Below, one piece after another: positions 51,168-57,689 of a DNA stretch of 57,689 bases (positions are counted from its first letter, which is position 1; every line of letters starts with the position of its first letter). The stretch lies in assembly GCA_052034525.1 (NCBI GenBank), contig JBPOIK010000039.1, forward strand, positions 1-57,689. The letters run 5' to 3'. A program made the translations under genes and the position numbers. The notes under the pieces were generated by a model that had not been told where the DNA came from, did no database searches, and worked only from the letters and a program-made list of their open reading frames with translations. Source of the DNA: JAFGJQ01 sp052034525 (lineage in GTDB: Bacteria; Planctomycetota; Phycisphaerae; UBA1845).

Positions 51168-51923
51168 TTACCGGCGCCCGGCGATGGCCTGAGCGAGAGG
51201 ATTGACGAGAATCGGCACGACGCGGACCCCGGCCAGTTCGTCGGCGATCTCGATCAGCCGGCCGTGTATGGCCGCCGGAGCCGTCGGTTCCTGGAATCCC
51301 CAGTACTGACGCACCGTCAGGTAGATGCTGATGGGACCCGGGTCGTAGTCATCCGCCCGCACCTCGTAGGTGGAGCTGCGCGACCGGATCTCGGCATACG
51401 CCTGCAGATCGCACTCGCGCGTGAGGGCGATGCCCAGGTAGGGCTGACTCTCGATCACGTGTGCGGCTTCTTCGCCCAGCAGCAACCCGGCAAACGGGTG
51501 GTCCGCCCAGAAGGTCTCCGCCAGAAGCTGGTCGTGGTTCCCGCGGAAATCCAGGTCGAAGCCGTACGTCACGTCCAGATGGTCGTAATTCAGCTCGCTG
51601 AAATCCAGGTAATACGGCGCGTGCTCCAGAATCACGTCGGCCATGGCCCGGATGTCCGCCATGTCCGGAACTGCGTAGTAGCCGAAGCGCAGGCTCGTCG
51701 GGTCCAGCCGCAGCCAGCGGCGCGGCGACCGGGCGGGGGCGCTCTCTTCCAGCACCACCCCGCCGCCCTCCCGCTGCCGCAGTTTGCGCATGGTTGGAAA
51801 GGACTTCGAGATGCGCTCGAGGAAGCGCAGCACCGGCTCGGGCTCCGGCATAACTTCGATCTTCAGGTGGAGGCGGGAGTTAACGTAGAACTCATCGCAC
51901 ACCGCGCCCAGATGGTTGTTCAT
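51168..51923 (-). CDS. Conserved-looking protein of unknown function
   Basis: A 251-residue soluble protein I do not recognise. It has clear protein-like composition: LHLKIEVMPEPEPVLRFLERI near the N-terminus, WLRLDPTSLRFGYYAVPDMAD, HAPYYLDFSELNYDHLDVTYGFDLDF, and TVRQYWGFQEP near the C-terminus. The YDHLDVTYGFDLDFRGNHDQLL part alternates strand and helix and is rich in acidic and aromatic residues. There is no signal peptide or membrane helix. Start ATG 51923 is preferred; a GTG at 51944 would add seven residues. It is upstream of gatB on the same strand, with 151 bases between. Confidence 0.6.
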   Translation of the reverse strand: MNNHLGAVCDEFYVNSRLHLKIEVMPEPEPVLRFLERISKSFPTMRKLRQREGGGVVLEESAPARSPRRWLRLDPTSLRFGYYAVPDMADIRAMADVILEHAPYYLDFSELNYDHLDVTYGFDLDFRGNHDQLLAETFWADHPFAGLLLGEEAAHVIESQPYLGIALTRECDLQAYAEIRSRSSTYEVRADDYDPGPISIYLTVRQYWGFQEPTAPAAIHGRLIEIADELAGVRVVPILVNPLAQAIAGRR

Positions 51924-52159
51924 CAAGGAACTCGCTTCCCACACGAGACACCGGGCCGCAATCGCCCGTGCCGCAATGGATTATTGCCGTATCCGGACTC
52001 CGTTTCAACTCCGTATGGGGCGAGATGAACACTCCGCGGGGCCGGACCACTTGAAAAAAGCGGCAAAGCCGGGAACCATGTGGTTGCCGGTGCTGGGCGC
52101 CGGCGCCCGATCGCGGGCAGAGCAACAGGTCCATCTCGTCTACGGTGGGGTATCGCCCG

Positions 52160-52939
52160 ATGGCGGAAATCCGCTCCAGAGTGACGCTCGAACAGATCAT
52201 CCGCAAAGGCATTTTCGTGGGCATGGTCGTCGTATTCGCCGTGTATTTCGCCTATGACGGTTACATCGGCTACCCCCGGCAGAACCTCGATGAGATCCGC
52301 AAGGACAAGCCCGACATGGTGCCCCTGGAACGCCCGCCCATCAACTGGCGCGTCACCGTCGAGAACACCGCGCGCATCCAGGCAGACCAACTCACCAGCC
52401 TGGCCAAAGTCGAGGAACTGCTCGGCGAACCCGACTTCCGCAGTGACGACGGGCTGTCCTCGTACTGGTTCGGTCCGGCCGTCGCGATGAAAGTCACGAC
52501 CATCGGCAGGGACGTCATCCCCCGTGGCAACATTCATCGGGCGACCGCTGCGTACAAATCCGAGTTGTCCATCCGATTCCAGAAAATACTGGCGTTCGTT
52601 CTGGCGGCGTTCGGAATCCCCCTGATCGCGCATTATGTTCGCGTCCTGACATACTCCGTGCGGCTCAATGACCAGGGCCTGAAGATCAGCGGCAAACCTT
52701 TGATTCCGTTCGAGACGATGACGGATCTGGATGACTCCCGCTACCGGGAGAAGGGCTGGCTGAACCTCCGGTATCGCCACGACGGACAAGACGCCTCCGT
52801 CCGGCTGGACGACTACTGGATCCGGGATTTCGCCGCCCTGGTCGACACCCTCTGCCAGCGCAAGGGCCTGCAGAACCCTCTGCAAAGCAAGGCCCCGGAA
52901 ACGGACTCGACGACGCCCGCTCAAGACAACGAGCCGTAA
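52160..52939 (+). CDS. Membrane protein of unknown function
   Basis: A 259-residue protein. One transmembrane helix is at about 18-35 (GIFVGMVVVFAVYFAYDGY), an extracytoplasmic domain of about 110 residues follows, and a second helix is at about 143-163 (ILAFVLAAFGIPLIAHYV). A C-terminal domain with a short PH-like beta pattern follows (YSVRLNDQGLKISGKPLIPFETMTDLD). The C-terminal part resembles bacterial PH-like modules that follow membrane helices, a weak similarity. Start ATG 52160 lies nine bases after GGTGGGG. Its 3' end overlaps the 3' end of aroK by 19 bases in convergent orientation. Confidence 0.65.
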   Translation: MAEIRSRVTLEQIIRKGIFVGMVVVFAVYFAYDGYIGYPRQNLDEIRKDKPDMVPLERPPINWRVTVENTARIQADQLTSLAKVEELLGEPDFRSDDGLSSYWFGPAVAMKVTTIGRDVIPRGNIHRATAAYKSELSIRFQKILAFVLAAFGIPLIAHYVRVLTYSVRLNDQGLKISGKPLIPFETMTDLDDSRYREKGWLNLRYRHDGQDASVRLDDYWIRDFAALVDTLCQRKGLQNPLQSKAPETDSTTPAQDNEP

Positions 52940-53457
52940 GCATCCAGCACTCGTTGGGCCACCGTCTGCGGATCCGCCGAGGCATCGATCTCCGCGTGGG
53001 CCGCGGCACGATAGCGCGGCATACGGGCCGCCAGAACGACCTGCACTTCCTCCATGCCCGCAAACGAACTGAGGGCCGGCCGGTTCGCCGCCGTCGCGGT
53101 GTCCGCCTGAATCCGCTGCCACAGCAGATGGATCGGAGCGGTCAACCAGATGACGAACCCGCGCGCCCTCATCCGGCGTACGTTATCGTCCTGCAGAACG
53201 ACGCCCCCGCCCATGCTGATCACCTGCCCCCCGCCGTCCATGACCGCCTGGACGACGCGGGCTTCGCGTTGGCGAAACCCCGATTCGCCCTCCTGCTGGA
53301 AAATCGTCGCGATCGACGCCCCCGCCTCCGAGACAATCAGCATGTCCGTGTCGACCAGAACAAAGCCCAGCCGATCGGCGACCAGCCGCCCCACCGTGGT
53401 CTTGCCCGACCCGCGATAGCCAATCAATACCAGGTTGGGGGCGCGGCTATCCGTCAT
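52921..53457 (-). CDS. aroK: Shikimate kinase
   Basis: A 178-residue P-loop kinase. Walker A is LIGYRGSGKTTVGR, the shikimate-binding Asp is in LVDTDMLI, FRQREARVV carries the conserved Arg/Glu segment, ISMGGGVVL is the second substrate motif and RPAL is in the lid. It phosphorylates shikimate at O3 in aromatic amino acid synthesis. The ATG at 53457 overlaps the end of the aroD-aroE fusion gene by 11 bases, so the two are coupled. Its stop overlaps the 3' end of the convergent membrane protein gene. Confidence 0.95.
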   Translation of the reverse strand: MTDSRAPNLVLIGYRGSGKTTVGRLVADRLGFVLVDTDMLIVSEAGASIATIFQQEGESGFRQREARVVQAVMDGGGQVISMGGGVVLQDDNVRRMRARGFVIWLTAPIHLLWQRIQADTATAANRPALSSFAGMEEVQVVLAARMPRYRAAAHAEIDASADPQTVAQRVLDAYGSLS

Positions 53458-54994
53458 GACGGCCCAGCTCTCCAATCACCAACTGCCGCATCCGCTCCAG
53501 GCTCGGCTCCCGCCCGGTCCAATGCCGAAACTGCCCGGCGGCCTGACAGACAAACATCTCGATCCCCCGAATCGTTCGGCACCCGGCCGCTGCTGCGTCG
53601 CGCAACAATTTTGTTTCTAATGGGTTATACACCACGTCAAAGACCGCCTGATAATGCGGCAGAGCCTCGGCGGGCATCGGCGAGACGTCCACCTCCGGCC
53701 ACATGCCCACGCTTGTGCAGTTGATCAGAACAACCCCCCGCCCCTGCCCGCGATCCGCCCAGGGCCGGACGTCGCAGGCGAACTCGTCGGCAAGCCGGAC
53801 GGCCTCTTCCGGAACGATGTTGCACAGCGTCACGCGGGCACCGCATGACCGCAGGCCCGCCACCACTGCCCGGGCTGCGCCGCCCGCGCCCAACACGTCC
53901 ACCTCGGCGTCGTTCAGCCATGTACGGTCCGAGCCCACCCCTCCGGTCAGTGCGTCCAGCGCGCCTGAGTAGTCTGTGTTGTGGCCGCGGTATTCGCCGT
54001 TCTCGACCACCAGCGTGTTAACGGCTCCGATCCGTCGGGTCAGTTCGTCCGCAGCGTTCCCCAGGTATGCCAGCACGCGCGCCTTGTGGGGAACCGTTAC
54101 GCTGAACCCGCCCACGTTGAGCCACTCCGCATTTCGACAACCATCCAGGAACGACTCCAACCCCGCGCCAGCCGGCTCCACCGCCCACGGCAGATACACC
54201 GCATCCACGCCCGCCGCCGCAAACGCCTGGTTGTGCAGCAGAGGGCTCATCGAGTGTGCCACCGGCCAGCCGATCACCCCGAACACCCGCGTGTCGCGCC
54301 CGATCGCCTTCCATCGGAACATCTCGCACATTTGAGCCAGCGAAGGCTGCCCTGGCGCCGTCTCGTCGCCGGACTGTGCCGCACTGTACGTTCCGTATGC
54401 GCCCGCCTTGCCCGCCAACACGCGTGACGGCAGACCGGCCTGACCCATGCAGATTACAATGGCCGGCACCGCCGAGCGCCGTGCCAACTCCAGCGCTTCC
54501 AGGCTCTCGCAGATGCTTTGCGGCATCCAGACAACTTTCGGCACCACCCCACCAACCGCCGCGATTTCCCGCACGAGCCCGGCGGGATCCGTCGGCCGGC
54601 CCTCGAAACAGTGTGACGACAGGATCAATCTTGGCTCGCCCGAGACCCCGGCTGACCGCAACGGCTCCAGACGCTCGCGTGCCGCCCCAGAGCCGCGCCA
54701 GGCCTCGTATTCAAAATCGACGATTCCCCGACCTTCGCCCGCTAAGTCCGCCAGCAACCGGGCGCGGGCTTCCGCCGGCATGTCGGAGGCGCCACCCTCC
54801 TTGCGGGACCGGCACGTAACGATCCAGCGACCCGCGGGCAGGCCGGCCAGCCATTCCCGAAACGACGGATTCGGCTCGGCGTGTCCGTCCAGCCGCAGCT
54901 CAATCAAGTCAGCCCCGGTCGCCAAAGCCTGTTCGGCCGGCGGCCGGAGCGCTTCCGGGCTGCTTCCCGTCACGGATGCGATCAGTTTCGCCAT
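53447..54994 (-). CDS. aroDE: Bifunctional 3-dehydroquinate dehydratase (type I) / shikimate dehydrogenase
   Basis: A 515-residue fusion. Residues 1-220 are type I dehydroquinase: LIELRLDGHAEPN, IVTCRSRKEGG, IVDFEYEAW, catalytic His in LILSSHCFEG, and Schiff-base Lys in VVPKVVWMP. Residues 240-515 are shikimate dehydrogenase: FGVIGWPVAHSMSPLLHN, catalytic Lys in GFSVTVPHKARV, GHNTDYSGAL, the NADP motif DVLGAGGAARAV, LINCTSVGM and DVVYNPLETKLL. It performs steps 3 and 4 of the shikimate pathway. The same fusion order is known from plants, chlamydiae and planctomycetes. Start ATG 54994 is before AKLIASVTG. AroK follows with an 11-base overlap. Confidence 0.94.
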   Translation of the reverse strand: MAKLIASVTGSSPEALRPPAEQALATGADLIELRLDGHAEPNPSFREWLAGLPAGRWIVTCRSRKEGGASDMPAEARARLLADLAGEGRGIVDFEYEAWRGSGAARERLEPLRSAGVSGEPRLILSSHCFEGRPTDPAGLVREIAAVGGVVPKVVWMPQSICESLEALELARRSAVPAIVICMGQAGLPSRVLAGKAGAYGTYSAAQSGDETAPGQPSLAQMCEMFRWKAIGRDTRVFGVIGWPVAHSMSPLLHNQAFAAAGVDAVYLPWAVEPAGAGLESFLDGCRNAEWLNVGGFSVTVPHKARVLAYLGNAADELTRRIGAVNTLVVENGEYRGHNTDYSGALDALTGGVGSDRTWLNDAEVDVLGAGGAARAVVAGLRSCGARVTLCNIVPEEAVRLADEFACDVRPWADRGQGRGVVLINCTSVGMWPEVDVSPMPAEALPHYQAVFDVVYNPLETKLLRDAAAAGCRTIRGIEMFVCQAAGQFRHWTGREPSLERMRQLVIGELGRHDG

Positions 54995-55289
54995 TTCTTC
55001 CCGCCGTTGTCCGCCCGCAATCGGTCGGCGAAGGCATTGTACGCACACGAACACGGTTGTGCGAAACGGCGCCCCGAGCCGACGCGCCATTTCCCGAACG
55101 CCACGCGAGCCGCCCGCAAGTGTTGTCGGCGATCAACGGCTGCCAAGGCCGGTTTCGTTCGCTCCAAGCCACTCCTCCGGGCGACAGTCCCATAACAGTC
55201 CGGCACGACGCTTCTTACCGCCCGATCGGCCGGCGATCGATCCCGAATTGTGCGGGATGGCACCGTTCCTGTCAGCCGATAAGCAGAGC

Positions 55290-55685
55290 ATGGCAACAGC
55301 CGTGCGGGATGCAGGTGAGCAGGCACTACGAGGGTCGACCGTGTGCGACGCAGACCGGCGCAGACACCAACGACTGGCCCTTCGGCTGCCGCTGGAGTAT
55401 CGCATCACCGCGGACAACGCCCAATCGCCGCCCATCCACCGCTCCGTTTGCAAAGACGTGAGCGGCGGCGGCGTAAGCTTCGAATCGGACTGCCCCGGCC
55501 TCTCCCTCGGCACCCGCCTGATGATCGATCTGCTGGTTCCGCCCGGTGACGGCCACTTCCCCTATCCCGGCCGGATTCACACGGAAGTCGAAATCGTGCG
55601 TATGGAGTCCGTCTCTCCTAACGCAGACTCCACCCGCCGTCGTGTCTCGGCCCGCTTCACCGCCCCACCGCGACTGCATTTCTGA
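55290..55685 (+). CDS. PilZ domain protein
   Basis: A 131-residue protein that is nearly all PilZ domain. The cyclic di-GMP binding motifs are present: RRRHQRLALRLPLEYRI (RxxxR type) and KDVSGGGVSFES ((D/N)xSxxG). The remaining strands include RLMIDLLVPPGDG and RRVSARF. It may sense cyclic di-GMP, matching the HD-GYP-type gene 6 kb away. Start is uncertain: ATG 55290 and ATG 55257 are both in frame and neither has a strong ribosome-binding site. The frame is open far upstream, antisense to aroDE, which I reject as coding. Confidence 0.85.
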   Translation: MATAVRDAGEQALRGSTVCDADRRRHQRLALRLPLEYRITADNAQSPPIHRSVCKDVSGGGVSFESDCPGLSLGTRLMIDLLVPPGDGHFPYPGRIHTEVEIVRMESVSPNADSTRRRVSARFTAPPRLHF

Positions 55686-55758
55686 TCCTATTCTCCCGTG
55701 CCAGAACGAAGGCGAAGGCCAACCTGTCAGGAAAGCCAAACGCACTTGCGGATCGGCC

Positions 55759-55870
55759 GAAAAACCGGCTCCACAAGATACTGGACAACTGGAGATTTGG
55801 AGGGACGGAGAGCCGCCTGAAGAGGCGGTTCCACACCGGAAAGCCGGTTCCACACGAATCCGGATTCGTG
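55759..55870. repeat. REP-like CCGGTTCCACA repeats and a perfect 18-bp palindrome
   Basis: Three copies of a short phrase: AACCGGCTCCACA (near 55763), AGGCGGTTCCACA (near 55822) and AGCCGGTTCCACA (near 55842). The segment CCGCCT-GAAG-AGGCGG is an inverted repeat. CACGAATCC/GGATTCGTG at 55853-55870 is a perfect palindrome lying seven bases beyond the stop of the minus-strand gene, so it may act as its terminator, although no T-run follows. Confidence 0.6.
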
Positions 55871-55876
55871 CAGTCT

Positions 55877-56704
55877 CTAGGCCCGTCGGCGCCGCCGCAT
55901 GGCGTATATGACCGGAGCGCCGCCCAAGAGCAGCAGCAAGGTGGACGGGTCGGGCACGTAGGAGGGCTCTGCGCGAAGCGTGGCCAGCTCCAGCGGCACT
56001 GTCGGAACCATGCTGGCCGACATCTCGCCCAGGGAGTCCAGCCCCAGGGCCGACAGTCGGGAATCCGCCAGGCGCCGGTTGAGCTCCTCCATCGCCTGGT
56101 ATCGCCCGCTGAAGCTGGCGAAGATGTTCTCGGTCCCCAGCGAGGTGAACAGCGGGTCAAACAGGACGGCCAGCATGTCCGCGAAGATATTGCCGGAGAT
56201 GTCGATCGGGCCGATGTCAAAATCCATGTACTCTTCGCCGTTGGCGAACCGACCGTCCTGAATGATCTGCTCCCGGACGGAATACTGGAACTGGAAATCG
56301 TACCAGCCGAACGAATTCATGCTGCCTGTCGCGTTCAGCAGAAAATTGCCGTTCACCTGCGTCTTCTGTCCGCCCACATCGGTGATCAGGGCGTACGTCA
56401 GGGGCCGATTGTTCGTGCTCAAAGAGACGTCCAGAACCTCCAGGCCCCGTCCGCCCGTGGTGAACGTGAACTGAAGCGGACCCGTCAGCGTCAGTTCCGT
56501 GGCCCCGAAATCCAGCGTTTCGTTGTTGAAGTTGCGCACCAGCATCAGATCGGCCCCGCCGGAGAGGGGGTTTTTCTGGCCGATGAAGTTGAATCCGGCA
56601 TACTCCAGCGCTCGAACCGTATTCTTGAACAGACCCGCCTGCGCCGTGCCCGCCACACTCAGACAGACGACAACGCAAACGCCCCATCGTGTCATTCGTC
56701 CCAT
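55877..56704 (-). CDS. Exported protein with PEP-CTERM-like sorting tail
   Basis: A 275-residue protein. The signal peptide is at 1-23 (RWGVCVVVCLSVAGTAQA). The body is beta-rich (ALEYAGFNFIGQKNPLSGG, LDFGATELTLTGPLQFTF, WYDFQFQYSV). The tail has YVPDPSTLLLLLGGAPVIY, then RRRRRA. The core reads VPDP where the family usually has VPEP, but the spacing to the hydrophobic helix and the arginine end fit a PEP-CTERM sorting signal. It is predicted to be surface-sorted by an exosortase that is not in the window. GGGAGGTG before ATG 56704 fixes the start. Function unknown. Confidence 0.85.
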   Translation of the reverse strand: MGRMTRWGVCVVVCLSVAGTAQAGLFKNTVRALEYAGFNFIGQKNPLSGGADLMLVRNFNNETLDFGATELTLTGPLQFTFTTGGRGLEVLDVSLSTNNRPLTYALITDVGGQKTQVNGNFLLNATGSMNSFGWYDFQFQYSVREQIIQDGRFANGEEYMDFDIGPIDISGNIFADMLAVLFDPLFTSLGTENIFASFSGRYQAMEELNRRLADSRLSALGLDSLGEMSASMVPTVPLELATLRAEPSYVPDPSTLLLLLGGAPVIYAMRRRRRA

Positions 56705-56753
56705 GAACACACCTCCCGATGCTGTCTCAGGAGCACTTGGGCTCCAATGCACC

Positions 56754-56782
56754 AGAATACGGATGATTCGCCCTCGATTCAA
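56754..56782 (-). promoter_or_regulatory. Possible sigma-70-type promoter of the PEP-CTERM-like gene
   Basis: On the minus strand TTGAAT (56777-56782), a 17-base spacer and TATTCT (56754-56759). Each box matches four of six consensus bases with ideal spacing. The predicted leader is about 43 bases, ending in a GGGAGGTG ribosome-binding site. Confidence 0.45.
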
Positions 56783-56950
56783 GAGTACAATTCTTCCGGT
56801 TCCCCTCGCATAACCTGATGTCCACTAAGGTCTTATCGGCGAACTGGCAACGGCGCGTGAATTCTCATCCACCCTGGAACGGCTCGCTTATCGGCCCCAG
56901 CCGCCCTGCGGTCCAACGGCTGCATGGACAAGTCCGGGCAAAATCAAAGG

Positions 56951-57689
56951 TTAGACCCTGTCCCGGGAGGGAACACGGACTTTCGCCATTTCGTCAAGAA
57001 GGTGGGCAGCCGTCCGAATACCACCCCAGAAGTCCTCCAGCACCAGGAACTCATTCGGGCCGTGCGCATTGCAGTTCGGCAGGCAGAAGCCCAGGAGCAG
57101 CGAATCCGCTCCCAGCAGCCGCCGGAACTCCGGCAGAATGGGCAGCGTCCCGCCCTCCCGAATGTATGCCGGCGCGGTGCCGAATCCGGCTTCCACCGCC
57201 TTGGCCGCCGCCATCATGCCGGGCGAGTCCATCGGGCAAACGTACGGGCTGGCGCTCGCGAACGTCTTGATGGAGAGCCGGACAGTGGGCGGCGTCAGTG
57301 CTCGAGCGGCCTCGTCAAACGCCTGTGAAATCGCGTGCGGATCCTGGTCCGGAACCAGCCGCATGGACACCTTGGCGCCGCAGCGAGACGGTATGATCGT
57401 CGACGAGCCCTCCCCCGCAAACCCTCCGAACAGCCCGTTCACATCCAGCGTGGGCCGCGCCCAGCGCCGGACCAGGGTTGAGTACCCCTCCTCTCCGTCC
57501 AAGGCCGGGCTGCCCAGGCTATACAGGTATGCCTGCTCGTCGAACGGCAGCTTCGCCAGTGCGCGGCGTTCCGCGTCGGACAGCTCACGGACCTTCTCGT
57601 AGAAGCCCGGGATCGTCACGCGGCCCCGGTCATCCCGAAGCTTTGCGATAATGCCCGCCAGCACGTTGGCCGGATTGGCCACGGTGCCG
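56951..57689 (-). CDS. M20-family metallopeptidase/dipeptidase, C-terminal part (5' end outside window)
   Basis: About 245 residues are visible; the frame is open to the window edge (GTVANPANVLAGIIAKLRDD), so the N-terminal metal ligands lie outside. The visible part covers the end of the catalytic domain and the dimerisation domain (RVTIPGFYEKVRELSDAER, LDVNGLFGGFAGEGSSTIIP, AKVSMRLVPDQDP) and the late ligand segment CNAHGPNEFLVLEDFW with the conserved His and Glu. This matches M20 dipeptidases of the CNDP/ArgE-related type, which split dipeptides or acylated amino acids in the cytoplasm. Confidence 0.9.
   Translation of the reverse strand, partial: GTVANPANVLAGIIAKLRDDRGRVTIPGFYEKVRELSDAERRALAKLPFDEQAYLYSLGSPALDGEEGYSTLVRRWARPTLDVNGLFGGFAGEGSSTIIPSRCGAKVSMRLVPDQDPHAISQAFDEAARALTPPTVRLSIKTFASASPYVCPMDSPGMMAAAKAVEAGFGTAPAYIREGGTLPILPEFRRLLGADSLLLGFCLPNCNAHGPNEFLVLEDFWGGIRTAAHLLDEMAKVRVPSRDRV

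Noticed and set aside
54447..55256. N-terminal extension of the PilZ protein
   Set aside because: It is antisense to the aroD-aroE fusion and biased in composition. The PilZ domain fits fully after 55257.

Overview
The window is high-GC, densely coded bacterial DNA that looks like a planctomycete, probably of the Phycisphaerae or a sister class. The signs are two prepilin-type proteins whose N-terminal FTLIELL segment precedes long non-pilin bodies, two PEP-CTERM-tailed exported proteins, a C-terminal dockerin-like EF-hand pair, two bactofilins (one with a zinc ribbon), a TatC with a large loop insert, a fused 3-dehydroquinate dehydratase/shikimate dehydrogenase, and CCGG-rich palindromic repeats. 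The taxonomic call is inferred from gene content only. No phage, CRISPR array or intact transposon was seen.

Layout. 1-6302: cut DUF4397 protein, UPF0316 membrane protein, flavin reductase-like protein, exported GH43 glycosidase, B12-binding radical SAM enzyme, tRNA-Ser(CGA), creatininase-family hydrolase. 6576-10151: indolepyruvate:ferredoxin oxidoreductase alpha (without its ferredoxin domain) and beta, then a GAF/PP2C phosphatase. 10286-14085: minus-strand operon of pseudopilin, histidine kinase and NtrC-type regulator behind a near-consensus sigma-70-type promoter. 14185-16981: degenerate TIM-barrel protein divergent from mutL. 17542-24041: secretion and surface block with a pseudopilin, two paralogous exported repeat proteins (one PEP-CTERM, one dockerin-like) and an exported gingipain-like peptidase with HEAT repeats. 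24787-32585: coiled-coil membrane protein with a PilT-family ATPase, D-cysteine desulfhydrase-like enzyme, hybrid kinase with LuxR-type regulator, and a beta-CASP nuclease.

32586-34156 is the one clearly decayed accessory patch. It holds an orphan SUKH (SMI1/KNR4) immunity gene behind a toxin-tail remnant, REP-like palindromes, and an IS66-type tnpA remnant with an in-frame stop that runs into a 33-bp tandem repeat.

34157-57689: pyrD, tatC, phosphoesterase, CoA-disulfide reductase with rhodanese domain, a compact pyruvate dehydrogenase-type operon (E1a-E1b-E2-E3) ending in a lipoate ligase-like gene, uroporphyrinogen decarboxylase-like protein, DUF6941 protein, two bactofilins, a degenerate HD-GYP protein, gatB, two unknown proteins, aroK and the aroD-aroE fusion, a PilZ protein, a third exported sorting-tail protein, and the end of an M20 peptidase.

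The best leads for something undescribed are the pseudopilin/kinase/NtrC operon, the paralog pair with exchanged C-terminal anchors, the caspase-fold/HEAT protein, the zinc-ribbon bactofilin pair, and the 33-bp repeat grown onto a tnpA remnant.
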